A DNA stretch of 64,000 bases, taken from NCBI GenBank assembly GCA_022801595.1, contig JAAWSO010000002.1, positions 143,663-207,662 of the forward strand. Reading direction: 5' to 3'. The position numbers and the translations under genes are program-made. The notes beneath the pieces were generated by a model that worked only from the letters and a program-made list of their open reading frames with translations, was not told the origin of the DNA and did no database searches. Of this stretch, positions 8,139 to 16,545 are shown one piece after another. The stretch's first letter is position 1; the number at the start of each line of letters is the position of its first letter. Source of the DNA: Clostridiales bacterium (GTDB lineage: Bacteria > Bacillota > Clostridia > Oscillospirales > Acutalibacteraceae).

Positions 8139-10517
8139 CTATCCCAGTAATTCTTGGGCGTAATAAACCGAACCCATGGCGTCTTTAGAGTAGAAATCAG
8201 CGGAAATCATATCTGCGTATTCCTGGGTCAAAACGGCGCCGCCTACCATAATTTTACACCCCGGCGCCTGTTGATGAAGCCGCTTGATTGTCTCTTCCAT
8301 GTTGACCACTGTGGTAGTCATTAGGGCGCTCAGTCCCACCAGCTTAACCTTTTGTTCCAAAACGGTGTCTACAATCAATTGAGGGTCTACGTCCTTCCCT
8401 AGGTCAATCACATCGTAGCTGTAATTTTCCAGTAATACCTTCACGATGTTTTTCCCAATGTCGTGAATGTCGCCTTTGACTGTGGCCAAAATGATTTTAT
8501 CCTTTTTCACTTGGGTTTCGCCAGTGGAATTCAGGTAGGACTTGATGGCGTCAAAGGCGGCCTTGGCTGCTTCGGCACTCATCAGAAGCTGAGGGAGAAA
8601 CAGAGTTCCGGTCTCGAATTCTTTCCCTACTTTGTCCAAAGCTGGGATCAGCTCTTGATTGATGATATCCAGCGGTGGGATGGTTTGCACCATGGCTTTG
8701 GCTGCGTCAAAGGCGCTTTCCTTCAATCCCTTGATAATCGCTTGGGTAAGCCCGATCTCCCCAGAAGAAACGGGTGCAGGGGAAGAGGACTGTCCGGCGT
8801 ATTGGGCGATGTAGTCCATGCATTGTACATCGGCTCCACTCAGGGCACAGTAGGAGTAATAAGCTGCCATCATCGGCTTGGAATTGGGGTTGATGATGGC
8901 GGCGCTCAAGCCGTTTTGCATGGCCATGGTGAAGAAAGCGGTGTTGACATTTTCCCGCTGGGGCAGGCCAAAGGAAATGTTAGACACGCCAAGGGAGGTG
9001 TATAGCCCCAGTTCGTCCCGTATCAGCTCCAAAGCCTTCAGGGTAACGGCCGCAGCTTCCTGCTCGGCGCTGACGGTCATGGCCAGCACGTCCACAATGA
9101 TATCCTTTTTTTCAATGCCGTAGGTGGCGGCGGTATCCATAATTTTTTTGGCAATGGCCAGCCGGCCTTCTGCTGTGGAGGGAATCCCATCTTCGTCAAT
9201 AGTCAAAGCAATGACGGTACCGCCGTATTTTTTCATCAGCGGAAAAATGCTGTGCATGGATTCCTGCTTGCCGTTTACCGAGTTGATCAGCGGCTTGCCG
9301 TTATAAATGCGCAAAGCCCTTTCCATGGCTTCTACGTTGGTGGTATCAATTTGTAACGGAAGATCGATGATACTTTGGATTTCCCGGATGGCGTCTTCCA
9401 TCAAAGCCACCTCGTCAATTTCCGGCAGACCCACGTTGACGTCTAGAATATGGGCGCCGTTTTGCTGCTGCGCAACCCCTTCTTTGAGAATGTAATTCAT
9501 ATCGTGTTCCCGCAGCGCTTGTTTGAACCGGGATTTTCCAGTGGGGTTGATCCGTTCTCCAATAATCACTGGCTTAGGGCCGAAGGTTACGGCTTGGGAG
9601 TAGGAGGAAACTACTGTGCGGTTTTTGGGGATAATGGGAGCGGGAAGCAGGCCCTTACAGGCTCGGATCATTTCTGCCAAATGATCTGGCGTGGTGCCGC
9701 AACATCCGCCGATGATCCAGGCGCCCTCCATGACGATATCCACCATGGAAGCAGCAAATTCTTTCGGGTCCACGTCATATACCGTTTGGCCGTTGACACT
9801 TTTGGGCAGGCCGGCGTTAGGGTTAACCACAATGGGAATGGAACAGCATTCCGTGAGTTGAGGCATCAGCTTTTTCATCTGCTCCGGTCCAAGGCCGCAG
9901 TTAAAGCCCATTCCATCCACACCCAAACTTTCCAAGAGAGCGACGGCGGCAGGGATATCTCCGCCAGTGAGCAATTTGCCATGTTCGTCAAAGATCATGG
10001 TGACGAAAACCGGCAAATCTGTGTTTTCTTTTGCCGCTAGGATAGCTGCTTTTCCCTCATACGTATCGCTCATGGTTTCGATTAAGATCACATCAGCGCC
10101 GGCCTGCGCGCCGGTGACGGCCATTTCCCGGAATAGTTCATACGCTTGGTCAAAATCCAAATCTCCCAGCGGGCGCATCAGTTTTCCAGTGGGGCCAATG
10201 TCCATAGCGACCAAGCCGCGGCCGCTTTCCTCAACGGCACGGCGGGCTAGGGCCACACCGTGCTGGATCACATCTTGGGCGGAATATTGGTGATCTTGAA
10301 ATTTGGTGGCGTTAGCACCGAAGGTATTGGTCTTGATGATATCGCAGCCGGCGGCTAAATAATCCTTGTGGATTTTCAGGATCAGCTCTGGATGGGTGAT
10401 GTTCCAAAGCTCTGGAAGTTCTCCGGCACCCAGACCATTTTGTTGTAGAAGAGAGCCCATTCCACCGTCAAAAAAAATCAGGCGCTTTCCCAATTCCTGT
10501 TTGATATTCAAAGTCAT
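8139..10517 (-). CDS. metH: Cobalamin-dependent methionine synthase lacking the activation domain
   Basis: The enzyme moves a methyl group from methyltetrahydrofolate through cobalamin to homocysteine. The order is: homocysteine-binding barrel with zinc ligands in NCGLGPEQM and GGCCGTTPDH (residues 1-290), pterin-binding domain starting near IGERINPTGK (about 315-575), then a helical cap and the B12 domain with GDIHDIGKN (about 590-792). At 792 residues it lacks the AdoMet-dependent reactivation domain of the 1,227-residue E. coli enzyme. That function is encoded by the gene immediately upstream, whose stop overlaps this start (ATGA). It is the last gene of the metY-metF cluster. Confidence 0.96.
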   Translation of the reverse strand: MTLNIKQELGKRLIFFDGGMGSLLQQNGLGAGELPELWNITHPELILKIHKDYLAAGCDIIKTNTFGANATKFQDHQYSAQDVIQHGVALARRAVEESGRGLVAMDIGPTGKLMRPLGDLDFDQAYELFREMAVTGAQAGADVILIETMSDTYEGKAAILAAKENTDLPVFVTMIFDEHGKLLTGGDIPAAVALLESLGVDGMGFNCGLGPEQMKKLMPQLTECCSIPIVVNPNAGLPKSVNGQTVYDVDPKEFAASMVDIVMEGAWIIGGCCGTTPDHLAEMIRACKGLLPAPIIPKNRTVVSSYSQAVTFGPKPVIIGERINPTGKSRFKQALREHDMNYILKEGVAQQQNGAHILDVNVGLPEIDEVALMEDAIREIQSIIDLPLQIDTTNVEAMERALRIYNGKPLINSVNGKQESMHSIFPLMKKYGGTVIALTIDEDGIPSTAEGRLAIAKKIMDTAATYGIEKKDIIVDVLAMTVSAEQEAAAVTLKALELIRDELGLYTSLGVSNISFGLPQRENVNTAFFTMAMQNGLSAAIINPNSKPMMAAYYSYCALSGADVQCMDYIAQYAGQSSSPAPVSSGEIGLTQAIIKGLKESAFDAAKAMVQTIPPLDIINQELIPALDKVGKEFETGTLFLPQLLMSAEAAKAAFDAIKSYLNSTGETQVKKDKIILATVKGDIHDIGKNIVKVLLENYSYDVIDLGKDVDPQLIVDTVLEQKVKLVGLSALMTTTVVNMEETIKRLHQQAPGCKIMVGGAVLTQEYADMISADFYSKDAMGSVYYAQELLG

Positions 10518-11161
10518 TCTTCCTTTCTAAATGGACAATTTTTGGCCTCGCAGGTCATGCAGCGGGCAATATGACAGCTTTTCTTTTCGTTGGTGAAGCC
10601 GATGATGGCGGTCACGGATTTGGATGGTACCAACATAAAGCTGTCTGTAGTGGTCAGCCCGATTCGTTTCTGCGCATCCAATAATCCCAGCAGGGTCTTT
10701 TGATGGGTGATGGGAAAATCCCCGTAGCCGGGACTGTATCGAGGCCGTAGGTATAAGCCTTGCTCCGCGGCTTCCGCCTGAATCTCTTCTTGCCGCTGGT
10801 CGCAGTATTCTTCAATGGCCGTGGCGGCGCAGGCCTGTAAAATCACCGCTTTGCTCATATCCAGTATATTATACCGCTGAATCAGGAAATCTACCTTGGC
10901 TCCCAAAGTCGCAGCGAAAACGCTGGCCTGTTTGCAGCCTTGGATATGTAGGGAAAGCTGCTTGCTTTGAATTTCCATACCGCCGATCTTGAGCTGATTG
11001 TCTCCAGTTACCGTCACATTATAGGTGCGGAATACTGCTTTTGGGGCCATAGCCTCCTCCAGCTCCTGCATGCAGACCTGGATTTGTTGTTGGATGATCT
11101 CATCCGCTGGCTTGCCTCGATATCCTAAATAACGGAGGATTTCTTTTTGATTGAGTTCCAT
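10514..11161 (-). CDS. Methionine synthase activation-domain protein
   Basis: This 215-residue protein looks like a free-standing version of the MetH C-terminal activation domain, which binds S-adenosylmethionine and remethylates oxidised cobalamin. The segment RPRYSPGYGDFPI matches the RxxxGY signature that contacts AdoMet in the family. It ends in a cysteine cluster, CHIARCMTCEAKNCPF, which may bind metal or a cluster. It overlaps metH by four bases, so stoichiometric synthesis with its partner is likely. A GGAGCG-type ribosome-binding site precedes ATG 11161. Assignment is by motif and context. Confidence 0.88.
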   Translation of the reverse strand: MELNQKEILRYLGYRGKPADEIIQQQIQVCMQELEEAMAPKAVFRTYNVTVTGDNQLKIGGMEIQSKQLSLHIQGCKQASVFAATLGAKVDFLIQRYNILDMSKAVILQACAATAIEEYCDQRQEEIQAEAAEQGLYLRPRYSPGYGDFPITHQKTLLGLLDAQKRIGLTTTDSFMLVPSKSVTAIIGFTNEKKSCHIARCMTCEAKNCPFRKEE

Positions 11162-11182
11162 GGCGCGCTCCTTCCTGGCGAT

Positions 11183-12055
11183 CTACGATATGCGGATAAT
11201 ATCGGAAAGATTGCCCATGATTTTTTCTGCAATTTCCGGTTTGTTCATGGTATATAAATGGATGGCGTTGACGCCATTGGCGATTAAGTCAATGATTTGC
11301 TCGGTAGCATAGGCGATGCCGGCCTGTTTCATGGCGTCCGGGTGATCGGCGAACCGTTCCACAATCGCTTTGAACCGGGCAGGTAGCTCCGTGCCGGACA
11401 GCTCACAGATCCGTTTGATTTGATTGCTGTTGGTGACCGGCATAATTCCCGCTACAATGGGAACTTGGATCCCCTTGGCAAGGGCGCGGTACAGAAATTT
11501 ATATAGAATGTTATTATCAAAAAACATCTGTGTCGTTAAAAAATCGCAGCCGCTTTCTACCTTTTGTTTGAGGTGGTCGATGTCCGCTTCCTTGCTGGGA
11601 CATTCCACATGACTCTCTGGATAACAGGCGGCGCCAATGCAGAAATCGCCTTGGGCGTTGATTTCCTCAATCAACTGATAGGCATATTGGAAATCCCGGG
11701 GGGCGTTTGGGTTGCAATCCTGGGGCATGTCCCCCCGCAAGGCTAGGATATTCTCAATGTTGTGCTCTTTTAAGGACTGCAAAGTGTCGTTGATTTGGGT
11801 CCGTGAGGAGGTGATGCAGGTGAGATGGGCCAAAGCTGGAATTTGGTGCTGCTCCTGAATTTCTTCCGCGATTTCCAGGGTGCGTTTTGAGGTGCTGCCG
11901 CCTGCGCCGTAGGTAACGCTGATAAAATTGGGAGAGGTGGCGGCAATGCCTTGGATCACCCCGTGAATTTGATCGAGGCTTACGCCCGGTTTGGGCGGGA
12001 AAATTTCGCAGGAAATCGTGACGTTTCCTTGACGAAGCAAGTCAATAATTTTCAT
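11183..12055 (-). CDS. metF: 5,10-methylenetetrahydrofolate reductase
   Basis: The flavoenzyme makes the 5-methyltetrahydrofolate used by MetH. The 290-residue TIM barrel shows SCEIFPPKPG near the N-terminus, FISVTYGAGGS, NILALRGDMP and DFLTTQMFFDN, all standard for the family. The ORF track begins 27 codons earlier, but GGGAGG lies about ten bases before ATG 12055 and family members begin close to this methionine. It lies 21 bases upstream of the activation-domain gene, so it forms an operon with metH. A 211-base gap separates it from metY. Confidence 0.95.
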   Translation of the reverse strand: MKIIDLLRQGNVTISCEIFPPKPGVSLDQIHGVIQGIAATSPNFISVTYGAGGSTSKRTLEIAEEIQEQHQIPALAHLTCITSSRTQINDTLQSLKEHNIENILALRGDMPQDCNPNAPRDFQYAYQLIEEINAQGDFCIGAACYPESHVECPSKEADIDHLKQKVESGCDFLTTQMFFDNNILYKFLYRALAKGIQVPIVAGIMPVTNSNQIKRICELSGTELPARFKAIVERFADHPDAMKQAGIAYATEQIIDLIANGVNAIHLYTMNKPEIAEKIMGNLSDIIRIS

Positions 12056-12188
12056 AATATAAAGTCCTCCCTTGGGGGGATAGAATGAATGGATTGTGTT
12101 TGAAAGGAACGCAAACATAAATTTAAGTTTTTTCATTCCATGTTTTCAGAAATTCTCGGATCTTGGATTTGGATAATATTTCGAGATT

Positions 12189-12194
12189 ATTATA
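12189..12194 (-). promoter_or_regulatory. Possible extended -10 promoter for metF
   Basis: On the minus strand TGTTATAAT forms an extended -10 element about 135 bases before the metF start. The -35 region is poor. An AAAACC...GGTTTT hairpin lies upstream at the end of metY. I see no SAM-I riboswitch in this gap. Confidence 0.4.
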
Positions 12195-12266
12195 ACAAAA
12201 AAAGAGGCGGAAGAAAACCCAATTTTACAAATCTAGGTTTTTTCTGCACTCTTTCTGAAACAATGA

Positions 12267-13556
12267 TTACGCCAAAGCCTGAGAGAGATCGGCAATCAGG
12301 TCGTCAATATGTTCGGTTCCAATCGACAGCCGAACGGTATTTGGTTTGATGCCGCTGTTCAGCAGTTCGGCTTCGGTCATCTGGGAATGGGTGGTGCTGG
12401 CTGGATGGATGACCAGAGATTTTACATCAGCGACATTGGCCAGCAGGGAGAAAATCTCCAGTTTGTCAATGAACGCCTGGGCCTCCTTGGCGCCGCCTTC
12501 CACCTCAATGGTGAAAATAGATGCGCCTCCATTGGGGAAATATTTTTGATATAGGCCATGGTAAGGGTTGCCTGGCAGGGATGGATGATTGATCTTCACT
12601 ACCTTTGGATGTCTGCTGAGGAATTCTACGATTTTAATGGTATTTTCCACATGGCGCTCTACCCGCAGAGACAAAGTCTCCAGGCCTTGCAGGAAAATAA
12701 AGGCGTGGATGGGGGAAAGGGTCGCGCCCATGTCGCGAAGCAGGATGGCGCGGATTTTGGTGACAAAAGCAGCCGGGCCAACCGCTTTGGTGAAGCTCAG
12801 GCCGTGATAGCTTGGGTTTGGTTCGGTGAGGGATGGGAATTTGCCGGAAGCCTCCCAGTCAAACTTGCCGCTGTCAACGATGACGCCGCCGATGGTGGTT
12901 CCGTGGCCGCCGATGAATTTGGTAGCGGAGTGAACCACAATGTCAGCTCCATACTCGAAAGGACGGACCAAGAAGGGGGTAGCGAACGTACTGTCCACCA
13001 CCAGCGGAATTTTGTTGGCGTGGGCGATTTCCGCCACCTTCTCAATGTCGATTAGGTTGGCATTGGGATTGCCGATTGTCTCAATGAAAATGGCCTTGGT
13101 GTTGTCCTGAATGGCCGATTGGAAGCTTCCTTCTTCATCTGGGTCCACAAAGGTGGTAGTGATGCCATATTGGGGGAGGGTGTGCTCCAGAAGGTTGTAA
13201 GTGCCGCCATAGATGGTCTTGGCGGCAACGATATGATCGCCGGCCTGAGCCAAATTTTGGATGGTGTAGGTAATGGCGGCGGCGCCAGAAGAAACCGCTA
13301 GGGCTGCCACGCCGCCTTCCAGGGCAGCGATCCGTTTTTCAAATACATCTTGGGTCGAGTTCGTCAGACGGCCGTAGATGTTGCCGGCGTCGGTTAAATT
13401 AAACCGTGCCGCGGCATGCTCCGAGTTTTTGAACACGTAGGAGGCCGTTTGATAAATCGGCACCGCACGGGCGTCGCTGGCTGGGTCGGGAGATTCCTGA
13501 CCAACGTGGAGCTGTTTGGTTTCAAATTTCCATTCTCTTTTTTCGCTCATATTCAT
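12267..13556 (-). CDS. metY: O-acetylhomocysteine sulfhydrylase
   Basis: This PLP enzyme of the Cys/Met metabolism family makes homocysteine from O-acetylhomocysteine and sulfide. The lysine region [13 protein letters not shown], the N-terminal ETKQLHVGQ and the roughly 429-residue length point to the MetY type rather than to the shorter cystathionine synthases or lyases. The start could be ATG 13556 or ATG 13550; neither has a strong Shine-Dalgarno sequence. It lies upstream of metF and metH, so the cluster takes sulfide to methionine. Its own promoter is recognisable, and an Rrf2-type regulator is the next gene. Confidence 0.93.
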   Translation of the reverse strand: MNMSEKREWKFETKQLHVGQESPDPASDARAVPIYQTASYVFKNSEHAAARFNLTDAGNIYGRLTNSTQDVFEKRIAALEGGVAALAVSSGAAAITYTIQNLAQAGDHIVAAKTIYGGTYNLLEHTLPQYGITTTFVDPDEEGSFQSAIQDNTKAIFIETIGNPNANLIDIEKVAEIAHANKIPLVVDSTFATPFLVRPFEYGADIVVHSATKFIGGHGTTIGGVIVDSGKFDWEASGKFPSLTEPNPSYHGLSFTKAVGPAAFVTKIRAILLRDMGATLSPIHAFIFLQGLETLSLRVERHVENTIKIVEFLSRHPKVVKINHPSLPGNPYHGLYQKYFPNGGASIFTIEVEGGAKEAQAFIDKLEIFSLLANVADVKSLVIHPASTTHSQMTEAELLNSGIKPNTVRLSIGTEHIDDLIADLSQALA

Positions 13557-13616
13557 TACCACACTTTCTTTCTTGAAAAATTTCAGTTTTTGAAGGGGTG
13601 ATTTCTAAAAAAATAA

Positions 13617-13641
13617 TAGTAATCATATCGATTTAGTAATC
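13617..13641. repeat. Direct repeat TAGTAATC in the metY leader
   Basis: TAGTAATC occurs at 13617-13624 and 13634-13641, a spacing of 17 bases, on either side of ATATCGAT. The repeats sit just downstream of the predicted metY transcription start, where a repressor could act. The Rrf2/CymR-like protein encoded next door is the obvious candidate. Confidence 0.5.
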
Positions 13642-13651
13642 TTTAAAACGT

Positions 13652-13680
13652 ATTTTACCTGTTGCAGCAAAAAATGTCAA
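13652..13680 (-). promoter_or_regulatory. SigA-type promoter of metY
   Basis: On the minus strand TTGACA is followed after exactly 17 bases by TAAAAT, about 100 bases before the metY start. Confidence 0.8.
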
Positions 13681-13772
13681 TAGCTTCTGAAGAAATTTTA
13701 AAAAAGTTTTTCCAAGAATTAAGAAACCGCGGAAGCTGTCTAATTTCGATGAACCTCCGTGGTTTTGTGGAA

Positions 13773-14228
13773 TTATGCAGTTTCATGTTTGGAGTTGACT
13801 TTGGCGGGTGGGTTAAGCTCCAAATCCCGTTTTACCAGGTCTGCCAAGGTCACTCGGTTGACCACTTCTTCCACCGCTTCTTTCAATTCCTGCCATAGTT
13901 CCACGGTGGCACATCGAGGAGCGCGGTGACAATCATTTTCCAGGAAGTCCAAGCACGGGACAGGGGAAAGGGTTCCTTCCATCAGGCGCAGAACCATGCC
14001 AACGGTGTAATATTCTGGAGGGTGGGAAAGCTGATATCCCCCATTTGCGCCCCGTGCGCTTTTGACATAACCGGCTTTACAAAGCTGGTTGATAATTTGT
14101 TCCAAGTACTTGTCGGATATTTCTTGGCGCACGGAAATACTTTTGATACTGATGTATTCCTCTTTTCCGTTGACTGCCAGATCCAACAGAAGCCGGAGGG
14201 CATATCGCCCTTTTGTGGAAACTCGCAT
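13773..14228 (-). CDS. Rrf2 family transcriptional regulator, CymR/IscR-like
   Basis: The 151-residue protein begins MRVSTKGRYALRLLLDLA, the typical Rrf2 start, with a winged helix and recognition region over about residues 25-65 (SDKYLEQIINQL, GGYQL). A cysteine trio, CLDFLENDCHRAPRC (C-x7-C-x5-C), occupies the loop where IscR and NsrR bind a cluster, though the spacing differs slightly from IscR. CymR of Bacillus, which represses sulfur-assimilation genes, belongs to the same family. The neighbouring metY makes sulfur control plausible, and iron-sulfur sensing is the alternative. AGGAGGT precedes ATG 14228. Confidence 0.9.
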   Translation of the reverse strand: MRVSTKGRYALRLLLDLAVNGKEEYISIKSISVRQEISDKYLEQIINQLCKAGYVKSARGANGGYQLSHPPEYYTVGMVLRLMEGTLSPVPCLDFLENDCHRAPRCATVELWQELKEAVEEVVNRVTLADLVKRDLELNPPAKVNSKHETA

Positions 14229-14324
14229 GATGACCTCCTAAAATATCTGATTTTGCGTTGTTGAGACTGATATTATGAATAAAAAATTTTTGTATGATTT
14301 CAGTAGGAGAAAAATACTTTACTC

Positions 14325-14353
14325 ATTATACTACGTTTTTTGTTGTTTTTCAG
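14325..14353 (-). promoter_or_regulatory. Possible promoter of the Rrf2 gene
   Basis: On the minus strand TATAAT (14330-14325) has CTGAAA 17 bases upstream, a four-of-six match to the -35 consensus. It lies about 95 bases before the Rrf2 start. Confidence 0.5.
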
Positions 14354-14470
14354 TAACAGATCGCATATTTTATGTAGAAAAAATCATATTTGTTTTGTAG
14401 AGGTTATCCAGTTTCGCTAAAGAGATCAAAGTTGCCAAGAAACTGCTGGAATTTTTATCTATCATTTCTC

Positions 14471-14499
14471 TTGTATCCTAACACAACATATAGTAAAAT
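14471..14499 (+). promoter_or_regulatory. Promoter of the hydrogenase maturation operon
   Basis: TTGTAT and TAAAAT are separated by 17 bases. The first downstream gene is 287 bases away, so the transcript has a long leader. Confidence 0.6.
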
Positions 14500-14505
14500 A
14501 AAAAT

Positions 14506-14735
14506 AATTATCCACCTCTTATGGAAAAAGGGCCGGAAAATGGCTTCCTGCACCAACCAGACTGGATAAGGATTCCAAAGCAAATCGTGCTGACTTCGCG
14601 AGGGTGCGGCGTTATCCCAACCGGCAAGGCGATTAGAATATTACATAGATCACGCATCCTTACCCCAAAGGAAATTTTGTTGTATTCTATTCCCTCTGCC
14701 CCGCGGTTTTGGACAGAGGATTTTTTGTTTTTGGA
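14506..14735 (+). promoter_or_regulatory. Structured leader, candidate riboswitch or attenuator
   Basis: The leader of the TM1266-hydG-hydF unit holds mutually exclusive helices. TAAGGAT (14567) can pair with ATCCTTA (14656), whereas AGGGTGCG (14601) can pair with CGCATCCT (14653), and both use the same ATCCT. GGATAA/TTATCC and GCCGG/CCGGC can also pair. An intrinsic terminator ends the leader. I do not recognise a known riboswitch class (no T-box, TPP, cobalamin, FMN, SAM-I or THF signature). The 90-codon ORF here lacks a good start site and is not supported. Confidence 0.5.
14693..14732 (+). terminator. Intrinsic terminator inside the hyd leader
   Basis: CCTCTG(CC) pairs with (GG)CAGAGG and is followed by ATTTTTTGTTTTT, about 55 bases before the first gene. 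Its position upstream of the operon suggests premature termination as a control step. Confidence 0.75.
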
Positions 14736-14785
14736 AAACCTTTTCAAGCAACTTCAAAATTTTTATGGAAAAAGGAGTTTTTGTT

Positions 14786-15049
14786 ATGAGTAATACAACC
14801 GATCACCGTATCGCCCTCATCGGGATTATCGCGGAAAGTCGAGATCAAACGGATGCCATCAACACCTTGTTATCGGAATATGGAGACTACATTGTGGGCA
14901 GAATGGGTATCCCTTATCGGGATCGGAAGCTGAATATTATCAGCATTGTGATGGACGCCCCCAACGATCAAATCAGCGCTTTGTCCGGTAAGCTTGGTAT
15001 GCTGGACGGGATTAGCGTCAAGACCGTGTATTCAAAAGTCGAGGGATAA
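14786..15049 (+). CDS. TM1266-like iron-only hydrogenase system regulator
   Basis: This 87-residue protein has the small ferredoxin-like or ACT-like fold pattern of the TM1266 family, which is commonly encoded beside HydG, HydF or HydE and is annotated as a putative regulator of the [FeFe]-hydrogenase system. Visible features are IALIGIIAESRDQTDAINTLL, a mid strand KLNIISIVMDAP and a final strand SVKTVYSK. The start at ATG 14786 is set by AAGGAG nine bases upstream; the ORF track begins seven codons too early. It precedes hydG by 46 bases. Mechanism and ligand are unknown. Confidence 0.85.
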   Translation: MSNTTDHRIALIGIIAESRDQTDAINTLLSEYGDYIVGRMGIPYRDRKLNIISIVMDAPNDQISALSGKLGMLDGISVKTVYSKVEG

Positions 15050-15095
15050 GCTAGTCTGATTTTTACAACAAAATAAGGAAGAGGGATGTGTGTCT

Positions 15096-16514
15096 ATGTA
15101 TAATGTCAAGTCAAAAGTAGCTGCCGAATTTATTGATGACAATGAAATTTTAGAAACCTTGGAATATGCCAAACAAAATAAAAGCAACCGGGAATTGATT
15201 TCTGGGCTGTTGGAACGGGCCAAGGACTGCAAAGGGCTAACGCACCGGGAAGCTGCTGTTCTTCTGGAATGCGACCAGGAAGACTTGAATCGTCAGATGG
15301 AGGCCCTGGCTAAAGAGATCAAGCAAAAATTTTACGGAAACCGGATTGTTATGTTCGCCCCTTTGTATCTCTCGAACTATTGCATCAATGGCTGTACTTA
15401 TTGCCCGTACCATTTTAAAAATAAAAACATTTGCCGCAAGAAGCTGACTCAGGAGGAAATCCGCCAGGAGGTGATTGCCCTCCAGGATATGGGCCATAAG
15501 CGTCTGGCCTTGGAAGCGGGAGAAGATCCAGTTCATAACCCGATTGAATACATTTTGGAGAGCATTGAAACCATTTATAGTATCAAACATAAAAATGGAG
15601 CGATCCGCCGGGTAAACGTAAATATTGCCGCCACCACCGTGGAGAATTATCGGAAACTGCACGACGCTGGGATCGGCACCTATATCTTGTTCCAGGAAAC
15701 CTATCATAAGGAAACCTATGAAAAACTGCATCCTACCGGCCCAAAACACAATTATGCCTACCATACGGAGGCTATGGACCGGGCTATGGAAGCGGGCATC
15801 GACGATGTGGGGATCGGCGTACTGTTCGGCCTCAATCTTTACCGCTACGATTTCGTCGGCCTGCTCATGCACGCGGAGCATTTGGAAGCCGCAATGGGAG
15901 TGGGCCCTCACACCATCAGCGTACCTCGGATCCGTCCTGCGGATGACATCAATCCTGAGGACTTTCCCGATGCGATCAGTGATGATTTGTTTGCGAAAAT
16001 TGTTGCTGTCCTGCGCATTGCTGTGCCATATACCGGCATGATTATTTCTACTCGGGAATCCCAAAAGTCCCGGGAGCGGGTGTTGGATTTAGGCGTTTCC
16101 CAGATCAGCGGTGGTTCCCGAACCAGCGTCGGCGGCTATGTGGACGAGGAGCCGGAGGAGGAGAATTCCGCCCAGTTTGATTTGAGCGATACCAGGACTT
16201 TGGACGAGATTGTCAATTGGCTGCTGACTTTGGGGTATATCCCTAGCTTCTGTACCGCCTGTTATCGGGAAGGGCGTACCGGCGACCGGTTTATGCAATT
16301 GGTGAAATCCGGGCAGATTGCCAACTGCTGCCAACCCAATGCCTTGATGACCCTCAAGGAATATTTAGAGGACTATGCCTCCGAGGATACCCGAAGCAAG
16401 GGGGAGGCGGTGATCGCGGAGGAGATGGAGCGTGTGCCGAATCCGAAAGTTAAGGAAATCGCCACCAGGTATTTGCAGGAAATGAAGGAAGGGAAACGGG
16501 ATTTCCGTTTCTAA
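15096..16514 (+). CDS. hydG: [FeFe]-hydrogenase maturase HydG (radical SAM)
   Basis: HydG cleaves tyrosine by radical SAM chemistry to supply CO and cyanide for the H-cluster diiron site. The radical SAM motif CINGCTYC (CxxxCxxC) is at about residues 90-97, and the C-terminal CTACYR and NCCQPN segments supply the ligands of the second cluster that carries the dangler iron. The length of 472 residues is normal. I choose ATG 15096 over the GTG two codons earlier because GGAAGAGGG is about ten bases upstream. It lies in an operon with the TM1266-like gene and hydF. Confidence 0.96.
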   Translation: MYNVKSKVAAEFIDDNEILETLEYAKQNKSNRELISGLLERAKDCKGLTHREAAVLLECDQEDLNRQMEALAKEIKQKFYGNRIVMFAPLYLSNYCINGCTYCPYHFKNKNICRKKLTQEEIRQEVIALQDMGHKRLALEAGEDPVHNPIEYILESIETIYSIKHKNGAIRRVNVNIAATTVENYRKLHDAGIGTYILFQETYHKETYEKLHPTGPKHNYAYHTEAMDRAMEAGIDDVGIGVLFGLNLYRYDFVGLLMHAEHLEAAMGVGPHTISVPRIRPADDINPEDFPDAISDDLFAKIVAVLRIAVPYTGMIISTRESQKSRERVLDLGVSQISGGSRTSVGGYVDEEPEEENSAQFDLSDTRTLDEIVNWLLTLGYIPSFCTACYREGRTGDRFMQLVKSGQIANCCQPNALMTLKEYLEDYASEDTRSKGEAVIAEEMERVPNPKVKEIATRYLQEMKEGKRDFRF

Positions 16515-16545
16515 CAGGAGTCTGGCAAGGAAGGGAGGAACCAAG

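Noticed and set aside
13563-13772. SAM riboswitch upstream of metY
   Set aside because: I looked for the SAM-I core on the minus strand here and in the metY-metF gap and found none; a promoter and direct repeats are what is present.
14521-14793. 90-codon ORF in the hyd leader
   Set aside because: No Shine-Dalgarno sequence, runs through an intrinsic terminator and into the real gene in another frame; the region is better explained as structured leader RNA.
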